Shown piece by piece: positions 24,909 through 34,280 of a stretch of 44,532 nucleotides of DNA (position 1 is the first letter of the stretch; every line of letters begins with the position of its first letter). Both the position numbers and the translations under genes were made by a program. This stretch comes from Chloroflexi bacterium SZAS-1 (GTDB lineage Bacteria > Chloroflexota > Chloroflexia > Chloroflexales > Roseiflexaceae): contig JAFEAS010000183.1 in the NCBI GenBank assembly GCA_018266315.1, positions 3,054 through 47,585 on the forward strand. The letters are read 5' to 3'. Under the pieces are notes generated by a model. The model saw only the letters and a list, made by a program, of their open reading frames with translations. It ran no database searches and was not told the origin of the DNA.

Positions 24909-25640
24909 ATGCCCCGGCCTAACCTCAGCAGCCCGCTTAGCATTTTGCTTGCTGGTGTGCTTGTCATATTGCTCTTGCTGGCAAGCACAAGCGCAAGTAC
25001 CCGGGCTATTTCAAGCCATCTGGCTTCAACAGCGACGTTAACGCCCTGCCTTGATGACGATAGCGATGCAGCGCTCGATTGCCAGGACGAGCGTAGTTTT
25101 ATGACCGCCGATGCCGAAGATGCGCTTACTGCTGCAGCGGAAGCCTACCCATACGATGCCCCAAGCGTAACCACTACTTCTACGCAGGCAAGCGTCACTG
25201 CCACGCGCGGCAGCCCAACCACAACCACAACCACGACCGGCTCACCAACTGGTTCAAGCGTAACGGCTACTACCACGCATACATCCCCGAATGCCTCGAC
25301 CGATACTATACCAACTACAGAGGCTGGTATTGCTTCAGGAGCAGGTACACCTCCACCGACACCCACCCCGGAAATGAATCTGAACTGTGTGCCAGGGATA
25401 CCAGTGATGATTACTGGTACTGGCCCGGCCCATGCACCATTGCTGCTGTTCTTCGATCAGCGGCCAGTGGGCGGGGGGAGCGCGAGCGCGAATGGGTCGT
25501 TTGCCCTCAAGCTCGTGGTTGGTCGTGAGCGGCCTGGTGAATATCAGGTAGCGGTGCGTGTGCGCGGTACTTCGCGCGTGGTGCGAGAGCTTACTTGTAC
25601 AGTTCCGAGCATCCCCACGCCTATACCCGACGAACGCTAG
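24909..25640 (+). CDS. Secreted or membrane-anchored Thr-rich protein, function unknown
   Basis: The product is 243 aa; GAGGAA precedes the ATG. One hydrophobic N-terminal segment (about 10-28, ILLAGVLVILLLLAS) is a signal peptide or anchor. Residues 90-150 are a low-complexity Thr/Ser/Gly/Pro stalk (a run of T codons at about 25206-25230) that looks like a surface linker, perhaps glycosylated. Two Cys pairs frame the parts (PCLDDDSDAALDC near 46-58, and LNC/LTC in the end domain). The C-terminal 90 residues look like a beta-sandwich (VMITGTGPAHAPLLLFF, GSFALKLVV, GEYQVAVRVRG). No enzymatic motif is seen. It lies between the DsbA-like and Nudix genes and could be a disulfide-bonded substrate of the former; that is inference. 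Confidence 0.65.
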   Translation: MPRPNLSSPLSILLAGVLVILLLLASTSASTRAISSHLASTATLTPCLDDDSDAALDCQDERSFMTADAEDALTAAAEAYPYDAPSVTTTSTQASVTATRGSPTTTTTTTGSPTGSSVTATTTHTSPNASTDTIPTTEAGIASGAGTPPPTPTPEMNLNCVPGIPVMITGTGPAHAPLLLFFDQRPVGGGSASANGSFALKLVVGRERPGEYQVAVRVRGTSRVVRELTCTVPSIPTPIPDER

Positions 25641-25684
25641 CATTCGTAGGCTATACGTCGGGATAACACAGTATATGAAGCTTC

Positions 25685-25718
25685 ATCGAGCGCGGTTGAT
25701 CTGCGCTCGATTGCTTTT
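25685..25718 (+). terminator. Intrinsic terminator after the Thr-rich protein gene
   Basis: A 9-bp perfect stem (ATCGAGCGC at 25685-25693 with GCGCTCGAT at 25703-25711) and 9-nt loop is followed by TGCTTTT. Confidence 0.6.
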
Positions 25719-25826
25719 GCCGCAAATGCGAGCCATTAAATACCTATATGGAGCTTGCGCACGACGATAGTCTGTGCTATGTTCTACATAGGCGCAGGCG
25801 TGCGCTTGCAACAGGAAGGCAATGGC

Positions 25827-26489
25827 GTGCCGGTATCCGCTCCTTCAAATTTAGCCCATTGGCGCTCACTTATTTATGCTGCAGTACAGCCCGGCCCGCC
25901 CGTACCACAGGAAGATCTTCTTTTGGTGCGCGATGACACTGGGCGCCTGGCACGTCGCTTCGAGCCACCGCCTGGCACCGTTCCCCGGCCTGGGGCGGTG
26001 CTTGTGTTGCTCTACCCCGATGGCGACGATCTGCGGCTCCCGCTGACGGTGCGCAGCGACAAGCTACCAAGCCACCGTGGTGAGGTTTCGCTACCGGGCG
26101 GGGCGATCGATCCAGAGGATGCTGGCCCCGAAGATGCCGCGCGCCGCGAATGTTACGAAGAGCTCGGCGTCGATCCGTTCAGTATCGAGGTATGGGGATT
26201 GCTCTCATCCTTCTATATTCAACCAAGCAATTTTCAGGTCACACCGGTGGTAGGCTTTACCGAACGCATGCCCGTGTTACGCCCGAACGATGCCGAAGTC
26301 AGCTCGGTGCTTACCGTGACAGCACGCGAACTGCTTGACCCAACATTGGTAATACGCGAACGCTGGAACTTGCGCGGTATTGATGTGACAGTACCTTTTT
26401 TTGCAATTGGTGAACACAAGGTATGGGGCGCAACGGCGGTTGTATTAAGCGAATTCGTCGCACGTATTCGGCGCGCGGCTGCTAGCTAA
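25827..26489 (+). CDS. Nudix hydrolase (CoA pyrophosphatase-like)
   Basis: From the GTG at 25827 (AGGAAGG 7 nt upstream) the product is 220 aa; an ATG at 25779 without a ribosome site would add 16 residues. A possible promoter (TTGCGC, 17 bp, TATGTT at 25778-25783) overlaps that ATG, which favours the GTG. The Nudix box is GGAIDPEDAGPEDAARRECYEELGV-like, read as LPGGAIDPED then ARRECYEELGV, matching the NudL/CoAse subgroup that cuts CoA to 4'-phosphopantetheine and 3',5'-ADP. LPSHRGEVSLPGG matches the subgroup motif before the box. FYIQPSNFQVTPVVGF is also typical. Substrate assignment is by subgroup only. Confidence 0.88.
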   Translation: MPVSAPSNLAHWRSLIYAAVQPGPPVPQEDLLLVRDDTGRLARRFEPPPGTVPRPGAVLVLLYPDGDDLRLPLTVRSDKLPSHRGEVSLPGGAIDPEDAGPEDAARRECYEELGVDPFSIEVWGLLSSFYIQPSNFQVTPVVGFTERMPVLRPNDAEVSSVLTVTARELLDPTLVIRERWNLRGIDVTVPFFAIGEHKVWGATAVVLSEFVARIRRAAAS

Positions 26490-26542
26490 TGCCTACAATT
26501 TAGCCAGTTGGCGACACTTGCATATGTCAGGAGGAAACATAG

Positions 26543-26788
26543 ATGGGTATTGATGAAGCTATTACCGATTTAACGGCGCGAATTTCGACAGCAAGCCTAG
26601 AGGCGGTTATTCGCGTGAAACGCCGCTCAGACGAAGAAGCATCGATTCGGGTGTATGCCCCGGTTGAGCACGAAGAGGCGATTAAGGCTGCTACTCAGGA
26701 GCAGACTCTGCGCCTGCTGACTGAAGAAGGGCTCGATGTGCAAGTGTTAGTGTACGATATTGCCACTTCCCTGCCACCCGAGCAATAA
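26543..26788 (+). CDS. Small acidic protein of unknown function
   Basis: The product is 81 aa with a very good ribosome site (AGGAGG, then an 8-nt spacer). The sequence is acidic and alternates helix and strand: EAITDLTARISTASLEAVIR, VKRRSDEEASIRVYAPVEHE, EQTLRLLTEEGLDVQVLVYD. This is compatible with a small alpha/beta (ferredoxin-like) fold. No known motif or Cys is present. It sits between the Nudix gene and the penicillin acylase gene with about 100 bp on the right side. Function cannot be assigned. Confidence 0.65.
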   Translation: MGIDEAITDLTARISTASLEAVIRVKRRSDEEASIRVYAPVEHEEAIKAATQEQTLRLLTEEGLDVQVLVYDIATSLPPEQ

Positions 26789-26888
26789 ACAAGATGTGCC
26801 GGTCATGCGCTTCCGATGCCCTGTGTATCTGGCGAACACCGCCGGGTATGCTGGTCGTCTGAAGCGCTTTGTTGTGTAAAGGAGCGGT

Positions 26889-29303
26889 ATGCCGTCTGTT
26901 CGTAACATGGGTGGCACGGTAGGCGTAGCAGCTGCCGGGCTCGCCGCCCTAGCAGGTAGTGCGGCGGTTGCCTTCTTGCGCCGTTCCTTGCCCCAAACCC
27001 AGGGCACGTTATCGGTTGCTGGCCTCGCCGCGCCAGTGCGCGTGGTGCGCGACCGCTGGGGCGTACCGCATATCTATGCCGAAAGCACGCACGATCTGTT
27101 TATGGCCCAGGGCTATATTCATGCTCAGGATCGGCTGTGGCAGATGGAACTTCAGCGCCGCACTGGGCATGGCCGCCTCGCCGAACTTTTTGGCGACATT
27201 GCCCTCGATAGCGATCGCTTTGTGCGCATCATGGGCTTCAGCCGGGTGGCTCGGCGCGAGCTTGCAACCCTTGGCGATGAAACCCGGCAGATCATCGACG
27301 CCTATGTGCAGGGGGTGAACGCCTACCTGAGCCAGAACCGTCGGCGCTTGCCGATCGAATTCACATTGCTGCGGTTCAAGCCCGAGCTATGGCAGCCGCT
27401 CGATATATTGGTGTGGGGCAAAATGCTGGCCCAGAATCTGGCGCGCAGCTGGATCACTGAGCTGTTGCGTGCGCAGATAGTTGCTGCGGTTGGCCCCGAG
27501 CGCGCGGCCTTGCTCGAACCGACCTACCTTGCGCAGCACCCGCTAACCATACCCAACGGAGCACATTATTCACGTACTATGGGTGCCAGTGCGCTGAACC
27601 TGGCAGGCACGGCCAGTCGATTTCTCGGGAATGGTGAGCTGGGCCAGGGCAGCAACGCCTGGGTCGCCGATGGCGCGCATACAACCAGTGGCCGAGCCTT
27701 GCTGGCGAACGATGTTCATCTTCTGCTCCAAACACCATCGTTGTGGTATGAAAATCACCTGAGCGGCGGCGACTATCACGTTACTGGTGCCAGCCTACCG
27801 GGCACGCCAGGCGTGGTGATTGGGCACAACGAGCATATTGCCTGGGGGCTGACGAATGGCGAAAACGATGTGCAAGATTTATTCATCGAGCATTTCGACC
27901 CATCCGACCCCTCGCGCTACGAATTTCGTGGTGAGTGGCTCACTGCGGACACCCTCCATGAAGCGATTGTGGTGAAAGGGCGCGCCGAGCCGCACATCGA
28001 AGAGGTACACGTCACTCGCCATGGGCCGATCATTTCGGCATTGATGCCCGCTGCCGCCCAGCAGCTCGGCGAGGCGTTAGCGCTGCGCTGGACAGCCCTT
28101 GACCCGAGCCAAGCATTTGATGCCGCCTTCGCCCTCAACCGCGCGCACGATTGGGATAGCTTCCGCGCAGCGGTAGCACACTGGACTTCACCAACCCTCA
28201 ATTTTGTTTATGCCGATGTTACCGGCCAGATCGGCTATGCGTTTGGCGGGCATATGCCCATCCGTGCGCAAGGTGATGGGCGGCTACCGGTGCCCGGCTG
28301 GCCCGGCGAGCACGAATGGCTCGGGCTAATCCCGACCACTGAACTACCCCACATGCTCAACCCCGAAGCAGGAACCCTTGTCACTGCGAATAATAAGATC
28401 ATCGGCGATGATTACCCCTACCCCATGCCCTCGGAATATTTGCCCGGCTACCGCGCGGCGCGGATCACGCAGCTGCTTGCGCAAACCGCGCGGCACGATG
28501 CAGCTTCGTTTGCGCAGATTCAGGGCGACCAACGCAGCCTGCCCGGGCTTGAGCTTGCGGCGCTGGCCGGGCGCTTGCCTGCCGCAAGCGCAGTAGCCCA
28601 GGCGGCCCAAGCCGCCCTGGCGCGCTGGGATGGCGCGCTCACCGCCGACAGTGTTGGCGGCACGATCTACACCCGCCTGCGCGAAAAGCTGCTCGAAGCG
28701 GCGTATGCCGATGTTGCCGGGCCACTCCACGACAAGGGTGGCCTAGGCATATTTGCGGCGCTACTGGGTGATACCTACCTGTGGCGTGCACTGCCCCGAC
28801 TGCTCCAACGGCTGGTAGCCCGCGACGATAGCTGGCTGCCGCCTGGGCGCACCTGCGATTCGCTGCTGGCCGATGCCTGGGCGGCGGCGATTGCCGAACT
28901 TCAGCACGAGCTTGGCGATGATGTTCGCGCATGGCACTATGGCCGCTTCCACACCCTCACGTTGCGCCACCCCCTCGGTGCTGTCCCTGGGCTGGCGCGC
29001 CTATTAAACCGGGGGCCATATGCCACCGGCGGCGATGCCGATACCGTGCGTATGGGCTATGCGCCGCGCCAGTATGCCACCCAATCGGTGTATGTCGCCC
29101 CTTCCTACCGCCAGATCTGCGACCCGGGGTATTGGGATCACAGCCAGAGTATCCACCCCGGCGGGCAATCGGGCCATCCCGGTAGCCAGCACTATGCCGA
29201 TTTCGTGCAGCCATACCTGCACATGCAGTACCACCCGATGCCCTGGACACGTACCGCCGTAGAAGACGCGGCTGCCGCGCACTTGACCCTGAACCCTGAG
29301 TAA
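26889..29303 (+). CDS. Penicillin acylase family (Ntn-hydrolase) protein
   Basis: The product is 804 aa; AAAGGAGC precedes the ATG. These enzymes are made as one chain, cut by themselves into alpha and beta subunits, and cleave amide bonds of penicillins or acyl-homoserine lactones. After a hydrophobic N-terminus (9-30, signal or anchor) come VVRDRWGVPHIYAES and FAQGYIHAQDRLWQMEL-like GYIHAQDRLWQMELQRR, standard alpha-subunit motifs. The beta subunit should begin at Ser255 in GQGSNAWV, followed by NDVHL and PSLWYENHL. TNGENDVQDLF and the end motif GGDADTVRMGY are present. Natural substrate unknown; quorum quenching is one possibility. Confidence 0.95.
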   Translation: MPSVRNMGGTVGVAAAGLAALAGSAAVAFLRRSLPQTQGTLSVAGLAAPVRVVRDRWGVPHIYAESTHDLFMAQGYIHAQDRLWQMELQRRTGHGRLAELFGDIALDSDRFVRIMGFSRVARRELATLGDETRQIIDAYVQGVNAYLSQNRRRLPIEFTLLRFKPELWQPLDILVWGKMLAQNLARSWITELLRAQIVAAVGPERAALLEPTYLAQHPLTIPNGAHYSRTMGASALNLAGTASRFLGNGELGQGSNAWVADGAHTTSGRALLANDVHLLLQTPSLWYENHLSGGDYHVTGASLPGTPGVVIGHNEHIAWGLTNGENDVQDLFIEHFDPSDPSRYEFRGEWLTADTLHEAIVVKGRAEPHIEEVHVTRHGPIISALMPAAAQQLGEALALRWTALDPSQAFDAAFALNRAHDWDSFRAAVAHWTSPTLNFVYADVTGQIGYAFGGHMPIRAQGDGRLPVPGWPGEHEWLGLIPTTELPHMLNPEAGTLVTANNKIIGDDYPYPMPSEYLPGYRAARITQLLAQTARHDAASFAQIQGDQRSLPGLELAALAGRLPAASAVAQAAQAALARWDGALTADSVGGTIYTRLREKLLEAAYADVAGPLHDKGGLGIFAALLGDTYLWRALPRLLQRLVARDDSWLPPGRTCDSLLADAWAAAIAELQHELGDDVRAWHYGRFHTLTLRHPLGAVPGLARLLNRGPYATGGDADTVRMGYAPRQYATQSVYVAPSYRQICDPGYWDHSQSIHPGGQSGHPGSQHYADFVQPYLHMQYHPMPWTRTAVEDAAAAHLTLNPE

Positions 29304-29372
29304 TACCAAAATTCGGTATAAGCGATTGTGATACAGGTTGTGATTTTGAGATAGATCATTCATCTAGGTGGC

Positions 29373-29401
29373 TTGCGGGCTGCGTGCAGCGTGGCTATAC
29401 T
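29373..29401 (+). promoter_or_regulatory. Promoter of the sugar dehydrogenase gene
   Basis: TTGCGG (29373-29378), a 17-bp spacer and TATACT (29396-29401). The predicted start is near 29408, with a leader of only about 19 nt before the ATG at 29427. Confidence 0.55.
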
Positions 29402-29426
29402 GCCATTCACAAGAAAGTGAGGCACA

Positions 29427-31556
29427 ATGCCACGACGAGCGATCTACCCGCTGCTGACGCTGCTGCTTGCCCTTCTAAGTATAGGTGCCGTGCATGCCGC
29501 GCCACAGGCCGCTACCAGCGTACCGCCCGGTTTCACCGACACCCTTGTGACGAGCGTGGATGCCCCCACGGCGATTGCGTTCGTATCGCCCACACGAATG
29601 CTCATCACATCGCAGCTCGGGCAGCTGTGGGTATATCAGAACAACGCTCTGATAAGCACGCCTGCGCTCGACCTTACACTTGGCGATAAGGTTTGTACAA
29701 ACTCAGAGCGCGGATTGCTTGGCGTGGCAGTGGATCCTGACTTTGCCAGCAACCATTTTATCTACCTGTACTATACCCACAAGAAATTCGGCGTTTGCCC
29801 GCTGGGCGACCCGACGAACCCACAAGTACCCATGAATCGCGTCGCGCGTTTTGTGCTTTCGGATGCCAATGTGGCGAGCGGGGAAGTCGTATTAATCGAT
29901 AACATCCCCTCGCCCAATGGCAACCATAACGGCGGCGATCTACACTTCGGGGCCGATGGGCTACTGTATATCAGCGTTGGCGATGGTGGTTCCGATTATG
30001 CCGGTGATAGCGGCGGCGGTGGCGCGAACGATGCCACGCGCGACCGGTTTATTCTGCTCGGCAAGATTCTGCGCATCACCCGCGATGGCGCAATTCCAGC
30101 GAGCAACCCATTTCAGGGCGCAGGCACCGCGCGCTGCAATAGCGCCGGGCGCAGTGCTCCCGGTACGATCTGCCAGGAAACATTTGCCTGGGGCCTGCGC
30201 AATCCATTCCGCTTTGCATTTCGGCCTGGCACAAGCCAGTTCTACATCAATGATGTAGGGCAGAACGCCTGGGAAGAGATTGACCTGGGCCAGGCTGGTG
30301 TCGACTATGGCTGGAACTGCCGTGAGGGGACACATCCGAACAGCACCAGCGGTAAATGTAACCCTACGCCACCCAATCTCGTGGCCCCGATCTATGATTA
30401 TGATCACAGCTCATGCGGTTCGATCACCGGCGGCGCATTCGTACCCGATGGGGTGTGGCCTGCCGATTATACTGGCACCTACCTCTTTGCCGATTATGTC
30501 TGTGGCAAAATCTTTGTGTTGAAAAATCAAAGCGGCAGCTTCAGCGCTACCAGCTTTGCAACAAATATGGGTGTAAATAGCGCCACGTCGCTGACATTCG
30601 GGCCATATAACGGCACCCAGGCGCTGTATTACACTACCTACGCAGGCAACGGCCAGATTCGCCGCATCGTATCTACCAGCAGCCTCAACCGCGCGCCCGT
30701 CGCTGCGCTGAGCGCGAACCCAACCTTTGGGTCAGCACCGCTCAGCGTGAGCTTCAGTGCAGCGTCTAGCAGCGATCCTGACGGCGACCCGCTGAGCTAC
30801 GATTGGAACTTTGGCGACGGTACGGCGCATGCGAGTGGCGTGGCCGCGGTGCATCAGTACACGAATGGCATCTATACCGCCACGCTTACCGTCAGCGATG
30901 GCAAGGGCGGCACAGCTACCGCCACCCAGCGTATCGATTCGGGCAATACTCCGCCCACGCCGGTCATCACTGCGCCTGCCGCCGATCTGCGCTTCCGGGT
31001 CGGCCAATCAATCACGTTGCAGGGAAGTGCGACTGATGCCCAGGATGGTACGCTGTCGTCCACCCAGCTAAGCTGGCGCGTACTACTACACCATAACACG
31101 CATACCCACCCATATGCCGGGCCAGCGGCTGGTGCAAGCCTTAGCATTACTGCGCCGCCACCCGAGGATCTGGCGGCCACTACAACCAGCTACCTGGAGG
31201 TTCAGCTTACCGCAACTGATTCGACTGGCCTTAGCCAGGTCATCACGCGCGAGCTGCGCCCAAATCTAGTAAACATAACCTTTGATACACTTCCCGCCGG
31301 GCGGCAGTTGCTCGTCAACGATACGCTAATGACCGCACCACAAACTGTGGTTTCGTGGGAAGGCTATGAGCTCCACATCGTGTCGCCCGCCCAGCGCGAT
31401 GCTGCCGGTAACTGGATCGTTGTAACCGGCTGGAGCGATGGTGCGGTTGCGACTCCTGCACAGCGAACCATCACGACGCCAGCCAGTACCGCGACCTACA
31501 CCGCGACATTTGGGCCAGCGCAGGTATTCTTCTTACCACGCATCACGCAACCATAA
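29427..31556 (+). CDS. Secreted PQQ-dependent sugar dehydrogenase-type protein with PKD domain
   Basis: The product is 709 aa with a signal peptide (about 1-24, ending VHAAP). Residues 30-415 are a six-bladed beta-propeller of the soluble glucose/sorbosone dehydrogenase type: RGLLGVAVDPDF, NHNGGDLHFGADGLLYISVG (conserved His/Asp region), SVGDGG, FAWGLRNPFRFAF, DVGQNAWEEID, YGWNCREG and FADYVCGKIFVL. A PKD domain follows (about 421-505: PVAALSANPTFGSAPLSVSF, SSDPDGDPLSYDWNFGDG). A second beta-sandwich (about 509-610) with VLLHHNTHTHPY and a C-terminal beta region come last. It probably oxidises a sugar or aldose outside the cell and binds a surface by the PKD part. Whether PQQ is made is unknown. 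Confidence 0.9.
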   Translation: MPRRAIYPLLTLLLALLSIGAVHAAPQAATSVPPGFTDTLVTSVDAPTAIAFVSPTRMLITSQLGQLWVYQNNALISTPALDLTLGDKVCTNSERGLLGVAVDPDFASNHFIYLYYTHKKFGVCPLGDPTNPQVPMNRVARFVLSDANVASGEVVLIDNIPSPNGNHNGGDLHFGADGLLYISVGDGGSDYAGDSGGGGANDATRDRFILLGKILRITRDGAIPASNPFQGAGTARCNSAGRSAPGTICQETFAWGLRNPFRFAFRPGTSQFYINDVGQNAWEEIDLGQAGVDYGWNCREGTHPNSTSGKCNPTPPNLVAPIYDYDHSSCGSITGGAFVPDGVWPADYTGTYLFADYVCGKIFVLKNQSGSFSATSFATNMGVNSATSLTFGPYNGTQALYYTTYAGNGQIRRIVSTSSLNRAPVAALSANPTFGSAPLSVSFSAASSSDPDGDPLSYDWNFGDGTAHASGVAAVHQYTNGIYTATLTVSDGKGGTATATQRIDSGNTPPTPVITAPAADLRFRVGQSITLQGSATDAQDGTLSSTQLSWRVLLHHNTHTHPYAGPAAGASLSITAPPPEDLAATTTSYLEVQLTATDSTGLSQVITRELRPNLVNITFDTLPAGRQLLVNDTLMTAPQTVVSWEGYELHIVSPAQRDAAGNWIVVTGWSDGAVATPAQRTITTPASTATYTATFGPAQVFFLPRITQP

Positions 31557-31582
31557 GAAGGCGCTATGCACTTACTAAAAAC

Positions 31583-31611
31583 GTTCGGGAGCGGTAAAAC
31601 CGCTCCCGAAC
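31583..31611. terminator. Intrinsic terminator between convergent dehydrogenase and MFS genes
   Basis: A perfect 13-bp stem (GTTCGGGAGCGGT at 31583-31595 with 31599-31611) and 3-nt loop. The minus strand continues CGTTTTTAG, so it best fits the MFS transcript, but it may act in both directions. Confidence 0.85.
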
Positions 31612-31640
31612 CGTGATAACAGGTTAAACTACATGCGAAG

Positions 31641-33161
31641 TTAATCGCCGATTGGTAACGGTGGCGGCACATGCTCTGTTTCAGCCTGGCTACGCTGTTT
31701 TGCCAGCTGGCTGATCTGCCCAGCCGGAGCAAGGATAGTGGCGATCAGGGCGAGCACTGCTGCGCCAAATGCCAGCCAGAACACGCCCTGGATCGCACTC
31801 GCCAGCACTGTACGTAAGATGCCATCAAATGCGGGCGCATCTGCGGTTTGAGCAATTGGATCAATCAAATCATTCAGTGACACGCTGGATGGATCAAGCC
31901 CGGCTGCAAGCAAGCCACTCGCCAGCCGCGCGCTTAAGAGCGCACCCATAACGCTAACGCCAAGCGTTCCGCCAATACTACGGCTGAATTGCAATGTTGA
32001 TGTCGCTGTGCCAAGTGTTTCGCGCGGTACGGTGCTTTGTACGGCAATCAAAAACGATGGGATCGATAGGCCCATTCCCACACCCATAAGCGCCATACTA
32101 CCCAGCAACAATGGTGCGCCAAAAGCCCCACCCGATTGTGTCAGCGCCAATGCCCCAATCGTGAACAATACCATTCCGATCACGGAGAGCGTGCGATAGC
32201 CAACCCGCAAGAGCAGGCGGCTACCCACAATACTCGCCAACACCCACGCGAGCATCATCGGCATAATCGCGGCACCGGCCACGGTAGCACTGGTGCCAAG
32301 CACTGCCTGTACGTACAGCGGCACATACGAGGCGCTGCCGAACATCCCCCAACCGGCCAACAATCCATGCAAACAGGCTACCGCAAATAGGCGTTGGCGG
32401 AACAACGTGAGCGGCAATACCGGGTCAGCCGCGCGCTGCTCGACATAAGCAAGAACAATGAACAATAGCGCTGCAGCAGCCAGCGCAACCCAGCCAACAC
32501 TCGTACCAAGGCTGCCCAGGCCGATGAGCAGGGCAATGACACTGGCCGTAAGCAGCACAGCACCAAGGTAATCGATTTTAGGGCGCGCTGTACTGGTAGG
32601 GCGTGGCCGATCGTGCCAGGCGCGCCATACCAGCGCCAGTGCAAGTAGCCCGGGAATAATGTTGACATAAAATACCCAATGCCACGAAACTTGATCGACG
32701 AGAAAACCGCCCAGCAGTGGCCCAATCACTGAGGAAACGCCCCATACCCCTGAAAATACTCCCTGGATACGCGCGCGCTGCTCGAAGGTGAACAGATCGC
32801 CAATAATAATAAAGGCTAGTGGTAGCACACCACCCGCGCCCAGCCCCTGCACTGCGCGCGCCGCAATTAGCTGCCCCATGCTCTGCGACATACCACATAG
32901 TGCCGAGCCAATCAGAAAGAGTGTCATTGCAATGGCATAAATCGGGCGGCGACCATAAATGTCCGATAATTTGCCATAGAGCGGCACAGTAGTCGTTGAT
33001 GTAAGCATGTATACCGAAAACACCCAGCTATATGTGCTAAGACCACCCAGCTGGCTGACAATTGTTGGCATTGCCGTCGCGACAACGGTCGATTCCATCG
33101 AAGCCATAAACAGGCTTAACATCACCCCGAGTGTTATCACGATCACGCGTTGGCGCGGCAT
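31641..33161 (-). CDS. DHA2-family MFS drug:H+ antiporter
   Basis: The product is 506 aa with AAGGAG 6 nt before the ATG. It has about 14 membrane helices, the number of the DHA2 (EmrB/QacA) group. Motif C-like sequences are present: helix 1 has MASMESTVVATAMPTI (motif D1), the helix 2-3 loop has GKLSDIYGRRPIY (motif A), followed by RAVQGLGAGG (motif B) and VSSVIGPLLGGFLVD (motif C of antiporters). It should export hydrophobic compounds using the proton gradient. No TetR or MarR regulator is beside it, and it stops before the dehydrogenase terminator. The VOC gene lies 51 bp upstream in the same direction, so co-transcription is likely. Confidence 0.95.
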   Translation of the reverse strand: MPRQRVIVITLGVMLSLFMASMESTVVATAMPTIVSQLGGLSTYSWVFSVYMLTSTTTVPLYGKLSDIYGRRPIYAIAMTLFLIGSALCGMSQSMGQLIAARAVQGLGAGGVLPLAFIIIGDLFTFEQRARIQGVFSGVWGVSSVIGPLLGGFLVDQVSWHWVFYVNIIPGLLALALVWRAWHDRPRPTSTARPKIDYLGAVLLTASVIALLIGLGSLGTSVGWVALAAAALLFIVLAYVEQRAADPVLPLTLFRQRLFAVACLHGLLAGWGMFGSASYVPLYVQAVLGTSATVAGAAIMPMMLAWVLASIVGSRLLLRVGYRTLSVIGMVLFTIGALALTQSGGAFGAPLLLGSMALMGVGMGLSIPSFLIAVQSTVPRETLGTATSTLQFSRSIGGTLGVSVMGALLSARLASGLLAAGLDPSSVSLNDLIDPIAQTADAPAFDGILRTVLASAIQGVFWLAFGAAVLALIATILAPAGQISQLAKQRSQAETEHVPPPLPIGD

Positions 33162-33212
33162 AGAATCTCCTTATGCTCGGCTAGCAATATGGCAGGAAGC
33201 GAATACCGTGCG

Positions 33213-34088
33213 CTAGCTATGCTGTGGCTGCACTGCTAGCACCACCTGATTACTCGAAGGATCATGGAGGCAAATGCCTGCTGGCGTAGTTTCAAAGGAG
33301 AGCTGGGCCGCCTGCACACGTTGAATCACGTCGCCCAGCGCATCCTGGTTTGGCAGCTGTACCACAAAATAGCGTAGCCCGGCGGCGTCGGCTGGGGGCG
33401 GGGGCGCACCAACGCCGGCCCAGATATTAAGCCCAATATGGTGATGGTAGCCACCAGCCGAGATGAACAAGGCGCTGGGGCCATACCGTACTACGAGATC
33501 AAATCCCAATACACTGCAATAAAACGCCTCAGCAGCCCGTAGATCAGCGACATGCAGGTGCATATGGCCCAGCGTTGTCTCGCGCGCAATACCCTCCCAA
33601 GGTCGTGTGTCGTGTTCAAGCTCTGCTAAGATTCCATCAACATCAAGCGGATCGACGGCCATTTGCAGCTGCCCATTGCGGAAAGGCCATTCCTGGCGGG
33701 GGCGATCGCGGTAAATCTCAATTCCATTGCCATCGGGATCATCAAGGTACAGCGCCTCGCTCACCAGATGATCTGACGCTCCGGTAAGCGGGTAGCGCAT
33801 TTCGGCAAGCCGCCGCAGTGAGCGCGCTAACTCAAGGCGGCTCGGAACAAGGATAGCAAAATGGTATAAGCCAGTAGTTCGCGGTGGGCGGGGGCGGGCA
33901 CCAGCCACCTCAGTCAGCAGTATAAGCGGCGTTGCACCATCGGCGGTAAGCGTACGCTGTGACGCAGTACGATCGCGCACGCGCAGCCCAAGCATGGCCG
34001 TATAAAACTGTTCCGAACGTTGGAGGTCGGCGACTGTTAACGCAACTGGCCCGACCGTTGTATCAGGATGGATAGAGAAGTTATTCAT
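33213..34088 (-). CDS. Two-domain VOC protein (catechol 2,3-dioxygenase-like, CatE type)
   Basis: The product is 291 aa. Two VOC (beta-alpha-beta-beta-beta) units are seen: domain 1 (about 10-135) with VGPVALTVADLQRSEQFYTAMLG and YLDDPDGNGIEIYRD, and domain 2 (about 165-285) with GHMHLHVADLRAAEAFYCSVLG and GGYHHHIGLN. Extradiol dioxygenases of the CatE group share this layout and bind Fe(II) by two His and a Glu; candidate ligands are in GHMHLHV and YHHHIG, but the terminal Glu position in domain 2 reads SNQVVLAV, without the usual Glu. It may act on aromatic or quinone compounds, or be a glyoxalase-type resistance protein. It lies upstream of the exporter gene. Confidence 0.85.
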   Translation of the reverse strand: MNNFSIHPDTTVGPVALTVADLQRSEQFYTAMLGLRVRDRTASQRTLTADGATPLILLTEVAGARPRPPRTTGLYHFAILVPSRLELARSLRRLAEMRYPLTGASDHLVSEALYLDDPDGNGIEIYRDRPRQEWPFRNGQLQMAVDPLDVDGILAELEHDTRPWEGIARETTLGHMHLHVADLRAAEAFYCSVLGFDLVVRYGPSALFISAGGYHHHIGLNIWAGVGAPPPPADAAGLRYFVVQLPNQDALGDVIQRVQAAQLSFETTPAGICLHDPSSNQVVLAVQPQHS

Positions 34089-34174
34089 ATAACCTCGCTT
34101 AGTTTGGGAATATGGATCACATCATACTACCATACATCTTAGCTAGATCGCGAATACTAGAGCAAAAGTTCTAT

Positions 34175-34238
34175 AGTGGGTTGTAGCACACAATAAAAAG
34201 CACCACAGTGGGTTGTAGCACACAATAAAAAGCACCAC
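34175..34238. repeat. Perfect 32-bp tandem duplication
   Basis: Two identical 32-bp units (34175-34206 and 34207-34238), each ending in AAAAAGCACCAC. The duplication copies the T-run (minus strand) and one arm of the CBS gene terminator. Confidence 0.9.
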
Positions 34239-34257
34239 CGAATTCTTACAGTGGTGC
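34227..34257 (-). terminator. Intrinsic terminator of the CBS gene
   Basis: GCACCAC (34232-34238) pairs with GTGGTGC (34251-34257), loop 12 nt; on the minus strand the stem is followed by TTTTTATT. The second copy of the arm and T-run lies 32 bp further on. Confidence 0.65.
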
Positions 34258-34280
34258 CTGGGTATACCGTTTCGATTTTA

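Noticed and set aside
29303..29325. ATACC/GGTAT hairpin after the penicillin acylase gene
   Set aside because: Only 5 bp, no T-run; too weak to call a terminator.
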